Shown here piece by piece: positions 54,372-62,747 of a stretch of DNA of 64,000 nucleotides (the stretch's first letter is position 1; each line of letters starts with the position of its first letter). The translations under genes were made by a program, and so were the position numbers. Below the pieces are notes generated by a model. That model saw only the letters and a program-made list of their open reading frames with translations. It did no database searches and was not told the DNA's origin. The DNA comes from Anaerobiospirillum succiniciproducens DSM 6400. Lineage in GTDB: Bacteria; Pseudomonadota; Gammaproteobacteria; Enterobacterales; Succinivibrionaceae. Location of the stretch: positions 1 through 64,000 of the forward strand of contig NZ_AXWV01000016.1 of assembly GCF_000482845.1 (NCBI RefSeq), written 5' to 3'.

Positions 54372-55805
54372 ATGAGCGAGTTAAGTTACCTAACTGATAG
54401 CTTTGACAAGAAGCACTTGTGGCATCCATACACTTCAGCTTTAGACCCACTGCCTGCGTTAAAAGTTGTCAGCGCCCGCGACCGTACTTTAGAGCTTATA
54501 GATGGTACCAAGCTTATCGATGCCATGTCCTCATGGTGGTGCTGTAATCTTGGCTATCAAATTCCTGAGATCACAGCAGCTTTAAAGCAGCAGGTAGATC
54601 GCTTATCTCATGTCATGTTTGCTGGTCTTACTCATGAGCCAGCCATTGAGCTTGGCAAGCGTTTATTAAAACTGCTGCCAGGTAATGAGCACATCTTCTA
54701 CGCAGACTCTGGTTCTGTAGCCACAGAAGTTGCTATGAAGATGGCGCTGCAGTATCAGCATGCTAAAGCTGTTGCTTATCAAGACAAAGACGACGCGCCA
54801 TTTAACTATGCTACCCGCAATAACTTTATTACCGTACGCTCTGGCTACCACGGTGATACTTGGAATGCGATGTCTGTCTGTGATCCAGCCGGCATGCACA
54901 ATGTCTTTGGCTCAGCCATGCAACAGCGTCTATTTGCTCCTAATCCTCAAGCTCCTTTTAGCGGAAGCATTGTCTATTCACAAAGCCGCCCACAGCACGT
55001 CTCTTTAACTAAGATTGAAGAGCTAGAATTAGTGCAAAAGGATCTTGAGAATCTGCGTAAGATGTTTACAGAGCACTCAAGCGAGATCGCAGCCTTGATC
55101 TTAGAGCCAATCGTACAAGGCGCAGGGGGCATGTTCTTCTACTCTCCTGAGTACTTAAAAGGCATGCGTGCTTTATGCGATGAGTTTGATATCGTTCTTA
55201 TCTTAGATGAGATTGCAACTGGCTTTGGTCGTACTGGAAAGCTCTTTGCTCAAGAATATGCTCAGGTAACTGCTGACATTACCATGCTTGGCAAGGGTCT
55301 GACTGCAGGCTATATGACCTTATCTGCAGTGCTGTGCGCCTCTAAGATCTCAGATGCAGTAAGCAAATCTGATCCATACGTCTTTATGCATGGCCCAACC
55401 TTCATGGCTAATCCACTTGCTTGCTCTGTTGCTTGTGCATCGATTGATGCCCTGCTCTCTAGAGATTGGTCTAATAGCGTCAAACGTATTGAAGAGCAGC
55501 TTAAGGATGGTCTAAAGGAGCTTTCCTCAGCCTCATGTGTTGATGAGATCCGCGTCTTTGGCGCAATTGGCGTGGTGCAGATGCATGAGCGCGTCAATGT
55601 TAAGGCTGTACAGCAAGAGTGCTTAAAACTCGGTGTATGGCTCCGTCCAATGGGCAATCTCTTATACTGCATGCCTCCATTTACCACCACAAAAGAAGAA
55701 ATGGACAAGATCATCGCAGCTATGTGCACCATTACACGCAAGATCGATGACGGTTCCATCCCTGCCGTTCCTCAAAGCGTCTCTATAGAAGACAACCCTG
55801 TCTAA
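54372..55805 (+). CDS. bioA: Adenosylmethionine-8-amino-7-oxononanoate aminotransferase
   Basis: BioA transfers the amino group of SAM to 8-amino-7-oxononanoate, giving diaminopelargonic acid; PLP-dependent. The start KKHLWHPYTSALDPLPALKV, MSSWWCCNLGY, the ADSGSVATEVAMKMALQY segment, SGYHGDTWNAMSVCDP, LDEIATGFGRTGKLFA and the PLP lysine in LGKGLTAGYMTLSAVL match E. coli BioA closely. At 477 residues it is longer than E. coli (429), mainly through an extra stretch near residue 130 (QDKDDAPFNYATRNNF) and one near 200. No low-complexity tail. It has its own leader with a hairpin-spaced ribosome binding site. Confidence 0.96.
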   Translation: MSELSYLTDSFDKKHLWHPYTSALDPLPALKVVSARDRTLELIDGTKLIDAMSSWWCCNLGYQIPEITAALKQQVDRLSHVMFAGLTHEPAIELGKRLLKLLPGNEHIFYADSGSVATEVAMKMALQYQHAKAVAYQDKDDAPFNYATRNNFITVRSGYHGDTWNAMSVCDPAGMHNVFGSAMQQRLFAPNPQAPFSGSIVYSQSRPQHVSLTKIEELELVQKDLENLRKMFTEHSSEIAALILEPIVQGAGGMFFYSPEYLKGMRALCDEFDIVLILDEIATGFGRTGKLFAQEYAQVTADITMLGKGLTAGYMTLSAVLCASKISDAVSKSDPYVFMHGPTFMANPLACSVACASIDALLSRDWSNSVKRIEEQLKDGLKELSSASCVDEIRVFGAIGVVQMHERVNVKAVQQECLKLGVWLRPMGNLLYCMPPFTTTKEEMDKIIAAMCTITRKIDDGSIPAVPQSVSIEDNPV

Positions 55806-55840
55806 ACAAAAGACCAAAAGAACGTATCGCAAGCTCTCAA

Positions 55841-55868
55841 TGGTCTAGCCAAACCAATGGCTAGGCCA
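55841..55868 (+). terminator. Hairpin beyond bioA
   Basis: TGGTCTAGCCA pairs with TGGCTAGGCCA, with one G-T pair, around a short loop 36 bases past the stop. There is no T-run directly after, so the terminator call is tentative. Confidence 0.5.
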
Positions 55869-56042
55869 TCAGGCATCAAGCTTTGCGGCAAAAAAAAGCA
55901 TCTACTGTTATGCAACTAAATGAGACACTTATCTGATCAATCAGGCGTACTCAGCAGCATCTGCATAAAGAGTTAAGCATGTGACTAAGACAATGCGATA
56001 AGCCTACACATAAGTAATACTGCTTAGCAGCCGTCCATATTT

Positions 56043-56783
56043 TTAAAAGGTGATATCGTCGTAATCGTCGCTTACGTCCATATCGTCTGCGGCGCTGTAG
56101 AAGTCTAAATTGTCTTGACGCGCAAAGAGCTCATCAAATGGCAGGCTTAACTGAATTGAAGTCTGATTCTTAGCTACAGTAGCAATAACTGGGGTTTGGC
56201 TAAAGCGCTCAATAAGCTTTAATGAATCACGATGAGCATAGTTAGCCTGATCGTAGTCATTGATAATGATGCCTGGAACGTTAAGGCCCATACGACGTAA
56301 GTAGAGCACAGCAAGAGTAGATAAGTTCATGGACTTAGCACTCATACGAACAATTGGCACCACATTAAGACGCAGTCTGGAGATAATGTCTTCTTGTAAG
56401 AGCACCTCATTATCTTCCATGATGAGCGGAGAGATAATGTCACCAATGCCCTCTAATACCATGCAAGAGTGAGTAGCAGTATTCCAGCCAAAGCGCTCTT
56501 GGATGACCTGAGCGTCGATGTAATTACCGGTCTTACGACCTAATAAATGCACTGGACCAGAATGACGATAGATGTATGGGATCATCTCAGTAAGCTCCTG
56601 ACCTGTTGGGACTAAGGAGCGGATTTGGGCGGCTTCACTTTGCTCAATGGACTTCACGCCAGTAGATGCACACTTAAAATAGCCTGGATTTAAGCCTGAT
56701 TGTTTGAGCGCTTTAAGTAACAAGGCTGAGATGTAAGTTTTTCCAGCTTTTGGCTCGCATCCGAGTAAGGCCACACCAGGCAT
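56043..56783 (-). CDS. Diverged BioD-like protein
   Basis: A 246-residue P-loop protein of the dethiobiotin synthetase type, next to bioA but on the opposite strand. The P-loop is GCEPKAGKTYIS instead of the usual GTxTxVGKT. A GYFKCASTGVKS segment keeps a Lys where BioD has GYKPVASG. The VEGAGG motif has become LEGIGD, and an acidic Asp/Tyr-rich C-terminal tail (AADDMDVSDDYDDITF) is added. Since a canonical bioD exists at 40571-41437, this copy may have another role or be degenerate in function. The ATG follows GGAG at good spacing, so it is probably expressed. Other possibilities are a cobyrinate synthase-like or regulatory P-loop protein. Confidence 0.75.
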   Translation of the reverse strand: MPGVALLGCEPKAGKTYISALLLKALKQSGLNPGYFKCASTGVKSIEQSEAAQIRSLVPTGQELTEMIPYIYRHSGPVHLLGRKTGNYIDAQVIQERFGWNTATHSCMVLEGIGDIISPLIMEDNEVLLQEDIISRLRLNVVPIVRMSAKSMNLSTLAVLYLRRMGLNVPGIIINDYDQANYAHRDSLKLIERFSQTPVIATVAKNQTSIQLSLPFDELFARQDNLDFYSAADDMDVSDDYDDITF

Positions 56784-57104
56784 ATTAATCTCCTAAAACT
56801 ATGTACGTATCTAAAACAGCACCCACATTTTACTAGTAATAGCGGTCACTTTTTATAAGCAAGCGTACCTCAATTTGCTATTAACGGTACTAACTTTTCA
56901 CTAGAAAGAGCACCTAAATTTGCTAAAACGGCACTCAATTTTCACTAGCAAGAGCACTCAATTATTACTAGAAAACGCGCTGAAAAAGCACGATTATTAA
57001 CTTTGCTTTGTCTAACAAAGTTTGCTCGCAAGCTATTATTGTAGCAGCGCTTAATATCAAGCTGCTACAATAGCGTGAATCAATATCACAAAGGAAGAAA
57101 TCTA
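56784..57104. other. Divergent gap with a 42-47-bp tandem repeat
   Basis: Three degenerate head-to-tail units at 56843-56884, 56885-56928 and 56929-56975 each begin CGG(T/C)ACT-like and contain CACTAG(A/C)AAGAGCAC and AATTTGCTA-like parts. A small CTTTGT/ACAAAG stem follows near 57004. No gene. Confidence 0.65.
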
Positions 57105-57608
57105 ATGGCCGACTATGCCCTGCTCCGTAAGCTTAATCTTAAGAACCCATGGCACCTTATCGCAGTTGGTTTTGGCAGTGGTTTAAGTCCTAAAGCACCT
57201 GGTACTGCAGGATCTTTTTTAGCCATGTTTATCTGCATGGGCCTCATCATGGCTCCTTGGTATGCAGCTCTGATCGCCGCAATTGTATTCTTCTTTTTAG
57301 GCGTTAAAGCCTGTAATGAGGCAGAGAAAGCTATGGGTACCCACGATCACGGCGGTCTAGTCGTCGATGAATTTGTGGGCATGTTTATTACTGTAATTGC
57401 ATTCCCTCAAGGACAGTGGCACTTAGCTTTCCTTGCTTTTGTAGTATTCCGCTTCTTTGACATCCTCAAACCATTCCCAGTCAACGTAGCCGACCGCAAG
57501 ATCACCGGCGGCCTTGGTGTCATGGTAGATGATGTCCTAGCCGGCATTTACTCTCTAATCGCCTGCCATATCATTCTTTACTTTACTGGCACAGCCCTGT
57601 TCATTTAA
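57105..57608 (+). CDS. pgpA: Phosphatidylglycerophosphatase A
   Basis: PgpA removes phosphate from phosphatidylglycerophosphate to make phosphatidylglycerol at the inner membrane. The segment NPWHLIAVGFGSGLSPKAPG matches E. coli PgpA almost exactly, as do GTHDHGGLVVDEFVGM, FRFFDILKPFP and the C-terminal GLGVMVDDVLAGI. Several membrane segments are visible. The ATG at 57105 (167 residues) follows AAGGAAG; the open frame begins ten codons earlier without a good site. The usual neighbour thiL is not here; the gene stands alone between two minus-strand genes. A terminator follows. Confidence 0.95.
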   Translation: MADYALLRKLNLKNPWHLIAVGFGSGLSPKAPGTAGSFLAMFICMGLIMAPWYAALIAAIVFFFLGVKACNEAEKAMGTHDHGGLVVDEFVGMFITVIAFPQGQWHLAFLAFVVFRFFDILKPFPVNVADRKITGGLGVMVDDVLAGIYSLIACHIILYFTGTALFI

Positions 57609-57668
57609 GGGAAGCGCCAAAACCGTATACAGCTCTAGCAAACTTATAAACATCTTCCAAATACGGCA

Positions 57669-57692
57669 AAGGCACCTCATGGTGCCTTTTTG
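57669..57692 (+). terminator. Terminator of pgpA
   Basis: AAGGCACC pairs with GGTGCCTT around a TCAT loop and T-run follows, 60 bases beyond the stop. The minus strand may use it for the ABC transporter gene as well. Confidence 0.85.
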
Positions 57693-57743
57693 CTAATACA
57701 GGATCGGTAAGCCTAGCTCCACACAGAAACTTAGGCTACCAAG

Positions 57744-59579
57744 CTAAGAGCCAATAAAGCCACCTGCCTGACGGTTCCATAAACGAGCATATAAGCCATC
57801 TTTATTTAGCAGCTCTTCATGAGTGCCTTGCTCAACAATGGTTCCCTGCTCCATCACCACAATGCGATCCATCATCACTAAAGTGGATAAGCGGTGGGCA
57901 ATAGCAATAACCGTTCGTCCTTTCATAATGGTTTCAAGATTATCTTGAATGATGTGCTCAGAATCGGAGTCTAAAGCTGAAGTAGCCTCATCTAAAATTA
58001 GAACAGGAGCACCCTTCATTACCACACGTGCAAGAGCAATACGCTGCCGCTGACCTCCTGAGAGCTTAACGCCGCGATCACCAACCATGGCATTAAAGCC
58101 CTGTGCTCCCTTTAAGTCTGACAGGTTTTGGATGAAGTCTAACGAGTCGGTCAGGATAGCAGCTCGCTCTAAATCCTCTTCACAAAAGTCTGAGCAACCG
58201 TATGCGATGTTCTCGCCTACAGTACGGTGCAAGAGTGCAGGATCTTGAGCCACCATAGCAAACGAGTCATGCAGGTCTTCTTGACGTAAATCCTTGATGT
58301 TGACACCATCGAGCAAGATAGCGCCAGACTTAATATCGTAAAAGCGTAATAGCAATGAAATTAAGGTGGACTTACCTGCACCTGATGGACCAACCACACC
58401 AATCTTCTCACCTGGTTTAATGTGCAGATTGATGTTCTTGATAATGTTTTTATCATCGCGATAGCGGAAAGAAACATCTTTAAACTCGATATCACCCTTA
58501 ACATCCTTAAGCTCATGAGGATGAGCAGGATCTTGAATGCTCTTTGGACGGGCAATAGTATTGATGCCGTCGTATACAGTACCGATGTTCTCAAAGATGG
58601 CACCGATCTCCCACATCATCCAACGAGACATATTGATTACACGAATGGATACAGCAATAGAGATCGCAATGGCTCCTGAGGAGATAGCGTAGTTTGACCA
58701 TAAGAACAAGGCTAATGCTGCAGTAGTAATCAGCATAGCGTAGTTCATAAGCTGCACAGACACGTCAAACATAGTAAGAACACGCAACGCACGATATTCA
58801 GCCTTAATATAGTCACTCATGGCATCTTGAGCATACTTACGCTCTCGACCACGACCACCAAAGAGCTTCACGGTGGAGATATTCACATAGCTATCTACGA
58901 TACGGCCAACCATGTCAGAGCGAGTATCCGCCTGTGCTTGAGCCATACGACGAAGCTTAGGAATAAAGATAAATACAGCGTTTAGATAGAGAACTAGCCA
59001 TACCATCAGAGGGATGGCTAAGTACAGATCAGCATCTGCAAGCATCCACGCCATGGTCGCAAAATACACCATTAAGTGGACCAATACGTCCATGAGCTTG
59101 AGTACCGAGGTACGCACCGCCATGGCAGTTTGCATTACCTTGTTGGCAATGCGGCCTGCAAATTCTTCAGTAAAGAACGATAATGACTGCTCTAGAAGAT
59201 AGCGATGCACCTGCCAGCGAATCTGCATTGGATAGTTAGACGAAACCGTTTGGCGCAGCAAGAGCGAATGCAGCACTGTAGCTACAGGCAAAACAATGCC
59301 TGCCACGATCACCATCAACATCAGATTGGTGCCATGGTTATGAATGAATTCAGATGGGGAGGAGGATTGAGTCCAATCAACGAGCAGGCCTAGACAGATA
59401 AAGAACAGAGCTTCACCTGCAGCCATGCATGAGGTCAAAAAGGCAATTATGGCTAAGAACGGCCACAGACCTTTAGTGTAGAAAAGGATGAAACGAATCA
59501 GGCCCTTAGGCGGTTCTCCTTTGAGCGCAGATGGGAATGGTGGAATCAAATGTTCAAAAAAGCGCCATATTCGCTCCAC
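57744..59579 (-). CDS. ABC exporter half-transporter (membrane and ATPase domains fused)
   Basis: An MsbA/multidrug-exporter-type protein of 611 residues: six membrane segments in the first 330 residues, then a nucleotide-binding domain with Walker A GPSGAGKSTL, signature LSGGQRQRIALARV, Walker B VLILDEATSALD and the His switch IAHRLSTL. I use the GTG at 59577-59579 because GGAGG lies five bases upstream; the longest frame starts five codons earlier at TTG. The substrate cannot be told from sequence, and the neighbours give no clue. It would act as a homodimer in the inner membrane. No low-complexity addition. Confidence 0.9.
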   Translation of the reverse strand: MERIWRFFEHLIPPFPSALKGEPPKGLIRFILFYTKGLWPFLAIIAFLTSCMAAGEALFFICLGLLVDWTQSSSPSEFIHNHGTNLMLMVIVAGIVLPVATVLHSLLLRQTVSSNYPMQIRWQVHRYLLEQSLSFFTEEFAGRIANKVMQTAMAVRTSVLKLMDVLVHLMVYFATMAWMLADADLYLAIPLMVWLVLYLNAVFIFIPKLRRMAQAQADTRSDMVGRIVDSYVNISTVKLFGGRGRERKYAQDAMSDYIKAEYRALRVLTMFDVSVQLMNYAMLITTAALALFLWSNYAISSGAIAISIAVSIRVINMSRWMMWEIGAIFENIGTVYDGINTIARPKSIQDPAHPHELKDVKGDIEFKDVSFRYRDDKNIIKNINLHIKPGEKIGVVGPSGAGKSTLISLLLRFYDIKSGAILLDGVNIKDLRQEDLHDSFAMVAQDPALLHRTVGENIAYGCSDFCEEDLERAAILTDSLDFIQNLSDLKGAQGFNAMVGDRGVKLSGGQRQRIALARVVMKGAPVLILDEATSALDSDSEHIIQDNLETIMKGRTVIAIAHRLSTLVMMDRIVVMEQGTIVEQGTHEELLNKDGLYARLWNRQAGGFIGS

Positions 59580-59847
59580 GATAACCTCCTGCAAGAATCA
59601 ATAAGCCTAAAGACACAAGCTCCAAACCTCATCAAGAGGCCTAACGAGCTAAGACATTAGCTAAAACTTGAGCAAAACATTTGCCAAAGCATAAGCCAAA
59701 ACAAACGCACATGCTCAATTAGCATCAGCTCAAAGCTACAGCATAGTATACGACATGAAACATAGTCAGATTATAGGCAGATAGCATAGATTTTAGAATG
59801 CCATACCCTCTAGCAACTGAAAAATCAAAAACATCCCCTCAAAAACG
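59580..59847. other. Gap between flagellin and the ABC exporter
   Basis: No gene seen. It is rich in repeated AGC(T)AAAAC-like words and holds the upstream region of the ABC exporter gene. Confidence 0.4.
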
Positions 59848-59873
59848 CAAAAGGCAGCCATCTGGCTGCCCTT
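59848..59873 (-). terminator. Terminator of the downstream flagellin gene
   Basis: GGCAGCCA pairs with TGGCTGCC around two bases; TTTTGCGTTTTT follows on the minus strand. It lies 55 bases beyond the stop. Confidence 0.85.
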
Positions 59874-59927
59874 CATAATTAATCTTAAAAAGATCTTTGA
59901 ACCTGCTCAAGAGAGCAGATGCTACTC

Positions 59928-60878
59928 TTAGCCTAAGAGGCTTAAGCCAAGCTGAGGACGAGTGTTAGCCTGCATCAGCATGGAAGCAGCAGCCTGCTGA
60001 ATGATTGACTGCTGAGATAAGTTAGCAGACTCTTCAGCAAAGTCAGCATCACGAATACGGCTTCGAGCATCGGCCTCATTAGCAGCAACGTTAGACTGGT
60101 TGCGGATAGAGCTCTCAAGTCTGTTCTGGATCGCACCCAAATCGGCACGCTTGCTATCAACCTGCGCAATCATCTGATCCATAGCAGTGATAATATCTTG
60201 AGGAGCATCAGCTACTGAGAAGTTTACCTTTACAGCGCCATTAGCATCTTCTTTTGTAAATGCCTTAGTTGCATCACCAAACTTTGCCTGATCTACACCA
60301 CCATCGACACCAATTTTTGAGAACACAAAGTTATCTAATTGGAAGCTAATGGTATCACCCTTGTTTGATCCAACCTGCAGAGTAACTGTACCTGCCTTAC
60401 CAACATCACCAGCAGCAGCTGCAGAGAAAATGGTGTTGTTTTTATTAGCCTCTTTAACACCATTGAGAATGGTCTTTCCTGCAAAAGTAGTTTGCTTAGC
60501 AATACGAGTGATTTCAGTTGCTAATGCAGAAGCTTCTTTTGACAAAGCCTTTTTATCTTCCATGGTATTTGTTCCGTTACTAGCTTGTACTGCTAAAGTA
60601 CGGATCTTCTGAAGCATACCTGAGATCTCATCCATGCCAGCTTCAGCAGTCTGAGCTAATGCAATACCGTCAGAGGCGTTACGGTTGCCCTGATTGAGGC
60701 CATTAATCTGGGAGGTTAAACGATCAGCGATCTGGAGGCCTGCAGCGTCGTCTTTGGCGCTGTTAATACGCATACCGCTTGATAAGCGCTGGTATGTGGT
60801 GGTCAAAGAGTTCTGGACATTGCCGAGGTAACGCTGACCCTGAAGGGCGGAATAATTGGTATTTACATATACTGCCAT
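59928..60878 (-). CDS. fliC: Flagellin (copy A)
   Basis: The filament subunit of the flagellum, exported by the flagellar type III system. The conserved N-terminal D0/D1 helices (YQRLSSGMRINSAKDDAAGL, then SQINGLNQGNRNASDGI) and C-terminal D1/D0 helices (NRLESSIRNQSNVAANEADA, ending RPQLGLSLLG) are complete. The middle is short, so the 316-residue protein has at most a small D2 domain. The ATG follows AGGAGAAAGG. It is about 280 bases from a second flagellin gene on the same strand. The two are almost identical over their first 75 residues and last 60, and differ in the middle. A terminator separates them, so each is likely its own unit. Confidence 0.96.
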   Translation of the reverse strand: MAVYVNTNYSALQGQRYLGNVQNSLTTTYQRLSSGMRINSAKDDAAGLQIADRLTSQINGLNQGNRNASDGIALAQTAEAGMDEISGMLQKIRTLAVQASNGTNTMEDKKALSKEASALATEITRIAKQTTFAGKTILNGVKEANKNNTIFSAAAAGDVGKAGTVTLQVGSNKGDTISFQLDNFVFSKIGVDGGVDQAKFGDATKAFTKEDANGAVKVNFSVADAPQDIITAMDQMIAQVDSKRADLGAIQNRLESSIRNQSNVAANEADARSRIRDADFAEESANLSQQSIIQQAAASMLMQANTRPQLGLSLLG

Positions 60879-61090
60879 GGCCTTTCTCCTAAGATGCTTT
60901 TTGCTCTATATAGCAATCGCTATGCACTATGTCAGGAGGGCCTGGCCGCTGACTAAGGAGCACTTGAATTCTGTTTTGCAGAGTCTACTTCACGACTCTG
61001 TCTGCTAATTATCTAATCGAATAGTGCTTCAGAAAATCACTTTCATCTAGAAAGATAATGAATGTTTAACATCAACACTCCTAGAAGCAG

Positions 61091-61111
61091 AAAACCCCGC
61101 AATTGCGGGGT
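61091..61111 (-). terminator. Terminator of the upstream flagellin gene
   Basis: ACCCCGCAATTGCGGGGT is a perfect inverted repeat followed by TTTT on the minus strand, 45 bases beyond the stop at 61156. Confidence 0.87.
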
Positions 61112-61155
61112 CTCCTTAAAGAGCATAAAGCTCAAATCTTTAGCTTAAAGAGCTA

Positions 61156-62142
61156 TTAGCCTAAGAGGCTTAAGCCAAGCTGAGGACGGGTATTAGCCTG
61201 CATCAGCATGGAAGAAGCAGCCTGTTGGATGATGTTCTGCTGAGTGAGGTTTGCAGACTCTTCAGCAAAGTCAGCATCACGGATACGGCTACGAGCATCA
61301 GCCTCATTAGCAGCAACGTTTGACTGGTTACGGATAGAGCTCTCAAGACGATTTTGGGTGGCACCTAAATCGGCACGCATACCATCAATCTTAGATATTG
61401 CAGTATCCATCAGCTCAATAACATTACCAATGTAATTGTCAGCTGCTGCATTTGAGAAGTCTGCCTTTGTAAAGGTTACAGTAACAGCACCAGTAGTCTT
61501 GTTAGTTAAGAAAACTTTACCAGCTGTTGCGTCAGTCAGAGCAGCGAATTTGCCGTGGCCTGCACCAATCTTTGAGAACATAGTAGATTGGGCTGCAAAT
61601 GAGATAGTGTCACCCTTGTTGGAACCTACCTGCAGGGTCATGGTGCCATCAGCACCTGCCTGACCAGCTTTACCATTCTTGTCAGCATCAGCGTGCTTGC
61701 CAAAAAGTGAGCTCTCACCCATGCCGTTTAAAACGCTCTGACCTGCAAAGGTGGTCTGAGAGGAAATACGGTTGATTTCGGTCAGGAGAGCTGAAGCCTC
61801 TTTAGAAAGAGCCTCACGATCCTTAGAAGTGTTGGTGCCGTTTGCAGCCTGAACAGTTAAGGTACGTACTTTCTGGAGCATGCCGGAGATCTCATCCATA
61901 CCTGCTTCCATGGTCTGAGCTAATGCAATACCGTCAGAGGCGTTACGGTTGCCCTGGTTGAGGCCGTTGATCTGGGAAGTTAAACGATCGGCGATCTGGA
62001 GGCCGGCAGCATCGTCTTTGGCGCTGTTAATACGCATACCGCTTGATAAGCGCTGGTATGTAGTAGTGAGCTGGTTCTGGACATTGCCGAGGTAACGCTG
62101 GCCCTGAAGAGCGCTGTAATTGGTATTTACATATACTGCCAT
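61156..62142 (-). CDS. fliC: Flagellin (copy B)
   Basis: A second flagellin, 328 residues, with the same conserved N- and C-terminal helices as copy A and a different central part rich in Gly/Ala/Lys (HADADKNGKAGQAGADG). The ATG follows AAAGGG. A candidate sigma-28 promoter lies about 100 bases upstream. Nearly identical ends at both DNA and protein level suggest gene conversion between copies. No flagellar regulatory, cap or chaperone gene (fliD, fliS, flaG) is in view on either side, so I cannot say which copy is the main filament protein. Confidence 0.96.
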   Translation of the reverse strand: MAVYVNTNYSALQGQRYLGNVQNQLTTTYQRLSSGMRINSAKDDAAGLQIADRLTSQINGLNQGNRNASDGIALAQTMEAGMDEISGMLQKVRTLTVQAANGTNTSKDREALSKEASALLTEINRISSQTTFAGQSVLNGMGESSLFGKHADADKNGKAGQAGADGTMTLQVGSNKGDTISFAAQSTMFSKIGAGHGKFAALTDATAGKVFLTNKTTGAVTVTFTKADFSNAAADNYIGNVIELMDTAISKIDGMRADLGATQNRLESSIRNQSNVAANEADARSRIRDADFAEESANLTQQNIIQQAASSMLMQANTRPQLGLSLLG

Positions 62143-62747
62143 GATAGACCCTTTATTCTTTGTGACTAGCTTCTGGAGATAACTTTTGCTTCAAATCTCA
62201 ACAGTCAAGTAGTCTGGAATTCTGTTAAGGCTAGCTTGAACTTAGTCGCTATAACCTTCTAACTATTAGTACGGCATGGTTGATACGAAGTTAACTATTT
62301 TCCAATAATTGCTTATTTTGCTTTACTTTCATAGATACAACAAAATTGTACAATTTCGCCATATAAGATCGATGTTAATCAGATAAGCTTCACTTTAGAT
62401 GTAAAAAGGCAAAGCGCTTTATCATGATGGTCTATTAGATAACATAAAATTGGCTTTGATAGATACAACATTGCTAACGTAAATTAGCCTGTGTTTTCTT
62501 GACTACAAATAACTGAGATTTTCAAAGAAGGTATTTGATTGAACAGCAGCTAAAGGCAATAAATTATGAGTGCAGTGCTGTGATCTTTTGACAGTGATCT
62601 TAGAGCTGTGATCTTTTGAAAGAATAGCTTATTGCTTTTTGAGGAGGGGATTTTCCAGGGACCCATCGAGGATAAAATTGATGAATCCCTGAGTAAGGAA
62701 AGGATGAGCTCAAAAGCCTTAAGGCCTTTGGCTCATGAAGTTACTGA
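62143..62747. other. Gap upstream of flagellin copy B
   Basis: No gene seen. It includes the candidate flagellar promoter and, at 62704-62736, an inverted repeat ATGAGC..AAAGCC/GGCCTTT.GCTCAT just beyond the DUF2333 stop, which may end that transcript although no T-run follows. Confidence 0.5.
62242..62268 (-). promoter_or_regulatory. Candidate sigma-28 promoter for flagellin copy B
   Basis: On the minus strand TAAT, 15 bases, then GCGACTAA resembles the flagellar consensus TAAA-N15-GCCGATAA (five of eight in the -10 part). It is about 100 bases upstream of the ATG. A weaker match (TAAA-N14-CTAGATGA) lies upstream of copy A. Confidence 0.4.
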
